This document shows, one piece after another, positions 6,765 through 9,449 of a stretch of 9,449 bases of DNA. The notes beneath the pieces are model-generated. The model saw only the letters and a program-made list of their open reading frames with translations, made no database searches and was not told the origin of the DNA. How positions within the stretch are numbered: the first letter of the stretch is position 1; each line of letters starts with the position of its first letter. The translations under genes and the position numbers were made by a program. The DNA comes from Pseudomonadota bacterium (lineage in GTDB: Bacteria; Pseudomonadota; Alphaproteobacteria; Rhizobiales; Hyphomicrobiaceae): the NCBI GenBank assembly GCA_023412745.1, contig JAEZBZ010000091.1, positions 1-9,449 on the forward strand, given 5' to 3'.

Positions 6765-8186
6765 TTAGCCCGCATGGTCGGAACCCGGCTTCGCAACGCC
6801 CGGTAAAGCCGACACCAGCTCGCGGAACACGTTGCCGCGATGCTCGAAACTCTTGAACTGGTCATAAGACGCACAGGCGGGCGAGAGCAGAACGACGGGC
6901 TCGGTGCCACTGCTGGCGGCAGCATCCCTGGCGGCCACAGCGACCGCGACGTCGAGCGTTCCACAACGTTCGAACGGCACCGCTGTTCCCAAAGTCCCGG
7001 CAAACTCGTCGGCTGCCTGACCGATCAGATAGGCCTTGGCGATGCGCGGGAAATATCCAGTGAGCGACGTGATCCCGCCGGCCTTCGGCTTGCCCCCGAG
7101 GATCCAGTAGATATCATGGGGGAACGCCGCCAGCGCCTTCTCCGTTGAGTCGGCGTTGGTTGCCTTGGAATCGTTGATGAAAATCACGGCGCCCGCACGC
7201 CCCACCTGCTCCATGCGATGCGGCAGGCCAGGGTAGGTCGGCAGCGCACGGCGAAGTTCGTCGGACGTGATACCGAGCCGCAGCGCGACGATGCTGGCCG
7301 CTAGCGCGTTCTGCGCGTTGTGGCGGCCACGCAGCGTGCCGATGCCGGCGACATCAGCAAAAGCGCCGCGCAGCCCTGCAATATCGGCGTTGCAAATGAG
7401 TTGCGTACCGGCGGCGGTCCAGCCACCCGGGACAGGCCCCAGCACTGAGAACGCGTCCACTTTGTCCGCCCCCCACGCCTCACGACGCCGATCAGCGATC
7501 GCGCGACAGTCATCATCATCGATGCCGATCACGGCCCCATCCGCTGCCGCGACGAGGCGCTCTTTGATGGCCGCATACTGAGCCATGGTGCCGTGCCGGT
7601 CGAGATGATCCGGCGTAAGATTGAGCAGCACGCCAATGCTCGGCGCCAGCGATGGCGTCAGGTCGATCTGGAACGACGACAGTTCGATGACATGAATGCG
7701 GTCCGGCGACGGCGCGTCGAGCTCCAGGATCGGCGTGCCGATGTTGCCACCCATGGCGACGTCACGGCCAGCCGCGCGAAGAATGTGCGTCAGCAGCGCC
7801 GTCGTGGTGGATTTGCCGTTGGTGCCGGTGATGGCCACGAACGGCGATTGCCGACACAGCGCCGCGCGCTCGCGGCAGAACAGCTCGACATCGCCGATGA
7901 TCTCGACGCCGGCAGCCTTGGCCTTGCCGACCGTCCAGTGCGGTTCGGGATGCGTCAGCGGAACACCAGGCGCCAGCACCAGCGAACTGAACGTCGACCA
8001 GTCGGCAGCGGACAGGTCCGTCACCGGCACGCCGGCTTTCTCGGCGGCCGCGCGTGACGCCGGATTGTCATCCCAAGCAGCGACTTCGGCACCGCCCGTG
8101 ATCAGCGCGCGTGCCGTCGCAACGCCGGACGCGCCAAGGCCGAACAGAGCGAGCCGCTTGCCTGCGGATGTGGTGATGCGAATCAT
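6765..8186 (-). CDS. murD: UDP-N-acetylmuramoyl-L-alanine--D-glutamate ligase MurD
   Basis: MurD is a cytoplasmic ATP-dependent ligase that adds D-glutamate to UDP-MurNAc-L-Ala. From the ATG at 8186 the product is 473 aa. The N-terminal UDP-binding fold shows LFGLGASG (residues 14-21). The central ATPase has GTNGKSTTT (121-129), ELSSFQ (168-173) and HLDRHG (194-199), and GRHN followed by AQNALAA lies at 287-297. The C-terminal domain has NDSKATN (338-344) and LSPACASYDQF (434-444). These are standard MurD landmarks. The frame is open upstream to a TTG at 8240, but the extra 18 residues match nothing expected, and the N-terminus MIRITTSAGKRLALFG fits the family, so I chose the ATG. Unlike most genes here it has no evident Shine-Dalgarno sequence (the upstream bases are ACTAAAATCACGATC). 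It ends with TAA, 63 bp before ftsW. Confidence 0.97.
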   Translation of the reverse strand: MIRITTSAGKRLALFGLGASGVATARALITGGAEVAAWDDNPASRAAAEKAGVPVTDLSAADWSTFSSLVLAPGVPLTHPEPHWTVGKAKAAGVEIIGDVELFCRERAALCRQSPFVAITGTNGKSTTTALLTHILRAAGRDVAMGGNIGTPILELDAPSPDRIHVIELSSFQIDLTPSLAPSIGVLLNLTPDHLDRHGTMAQYAAIKERLVAAADGAVIGIDDDDCRAIADRRREAWGADKVDAFSVLGPVPGGWTAAGTQLICNADIAGLRGAFADVAGIGTLRGRHNAQNALAASIVALRLGITSDELRRALPTYPGLPHRMEQVGRAGAVIFINDSKATNADSTEKALAAFPHDIYWILGGKPKAGGITSLTGYFPRIAKAYLIGQAADEFAGTLGTAVPFERCGTLDVAVAVAARDAAASSGTEPVVLLSPACASYDQFKSFEHRGNVFRELVSALPGVAKPGSDHAG

Positions 8187-8210
8187 GATCGTGATTTTAG
8201 TTGATTTTGC

Positions 8211-8243
8211 ATCGCAACGCCCGAACACGGAAAATCGCAACGC
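8211..8243 (-). repeat. Tandem 10-bp direct repeat upstream of murD
   Basis: GCGTTGCGAT on the minus strand occurs twice, at 8234-8243 and 8211-8220, with 23 bp between starts (about two helical turns). The proximal copy overlaps where a -35 element would lie for the candidate -10 at 8194-8199. The pair could be a tandem operator or activator site, but no regulator can be named from sequence alone. Confidence 0.4.
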
Positions 8244-8301
8244 ATTTCACTGCGAAATAAGCGTCGGCCCTGCTGCCACGTCGCCAAATCGTAGCCCCCA
8301 C

Positions 8302-8317
8302 GGCTTCCCCCGAAGCC
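8302..8317 (-). other. Perfect hairpin between mraY and murD
   Basis: The minus-strand transcript reads GGCTTC-GGGG-GAAGCC: a 6-bp perfect stem with a 4-nt loop, 55 nt after the mraY stop. It is not followed by a T run (the next bases are GTGGGGGCTACG), so it does not look like an intrinsic terminator. It could be a partial attenuator, an RNA-processing site or a 3'-end stabiliser, or chance in G+C-rich DNA. Confidence 0.4.
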
Positions 8318-8372
8318 TGGAGTCATTTCTGCGGAACTTCTTGGCGGAAAGGTGTCGCGGTCGCGCCCGGGA

Positions 8373-9449
<1,077 letters not shown>

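Larger units (their letters stand above)
8187..8372 (-). promoter_or_regulatory. 186-bp mraY-murD intergenic region, candidate internal promoter
   Basis: This is the longest gap in the window and separates two genes that are often closely packed. I see no coding sequence in it. Reading toward murD it holds a perfect hairpin (8302-8317), a short dyad ATTTC-N5-GAAAT (8244-8258), a 10-bp direct repeat (8211-8220 and 8234-8243) and an A/T-rich stretch just before the murD ATG. That stretch includes TAAAAT (8194-8199), which matches 5 of 6 bases of the sigma-70 -10 consensus and ends 7 nt before the start codon. No good -35 hexamer sits at the matching distance. A promoter is inference only. Confidence 0.35.

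Noticed and set aside
8187..8240. murD start at TTG 8240
   Set aside because: It would add 18 residues with no similarity to known MurD N-termini and would run through the putative promoter repeats. The ATG at 8186 fits the family.

Overview
This window is a stretch of the division and cell wall (dcw) cluster of a high-G+C alphaproteobacterium. Every gene is on the minus strand, so transcription runs from the right edge (9449) to the left edge (1). The order is mraY - murD - ftsW - murG - murC - murB - ddl - ftsQ, which is the standard alphaproteobacterial arrangement. The protein sequences (MurB beginning SFPDITADL, FtsW beginning RISRADRSLLAEWW, the MraY N-terminus, the FtsQ architecture) resemble Hyphomicrobiales (Rhizobiales), perhaps near Bradyrhizobium/Xanthobacteraceae. 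That placement is from memory of family sequences, not from a search.

Layout: mraY (8373-9449) has its 5' end cut by the window edge, probably by only two codons. A 186-bp gap follows, holding a perfect hairpin and a 10-bp direct repeat. Then come murD (6765-8186), a 63-bp gap, ftsW (5523-6701), murG (4390-5526, overlapping ftsW by 4 bp), murC (2915-4375, 14 bp after murG), murB (1953-2918, 4-bp overlap with murC) and ddl (1015-1956, 4-bp overlap with murB). A 164-bp gap with inverted repeats and two GGTTAA boxes comes before ftsQ (1-850), whose 3' end is cut by the left edge. ftsA and ftsZ would normally lie beyond it.

How the genes work together: MurB makes UDP-MurNAc. MurC and MurD add L-Ala and D-Glu to it, and Ddl makes the D-Ala-D-Ala dipeptide that MurF (outside the window) attaches. 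MraY moves the UDP-MurNAc-pentapeptide onto undecaprenyl phosphate (lipid I), and MurG adds GlcNAc to give lipid II. FtsW is the division-specific glycan polymerase that uses lipid II, and FtsQ is a bitopic divisome scaffold. The catalytic motifs I looked for are present in each enzyme, and I saw no frameshift or disrupted gene, with one caution over the ftsQ start.

I found no mobile element, CRISPR array, RNA gene or unknown protein family, and no evidence of a previously undescribed system. What deserves a second look is regulatory: a possible leaderless promoter with tandem repeats in front of murD, overlapping alternative hairpins and TTAA boxes in front of ftsQ, an ftsQ frame with no ATG or GTG start, and tight translational coupling from ftsW to ddl with several GTG starts.
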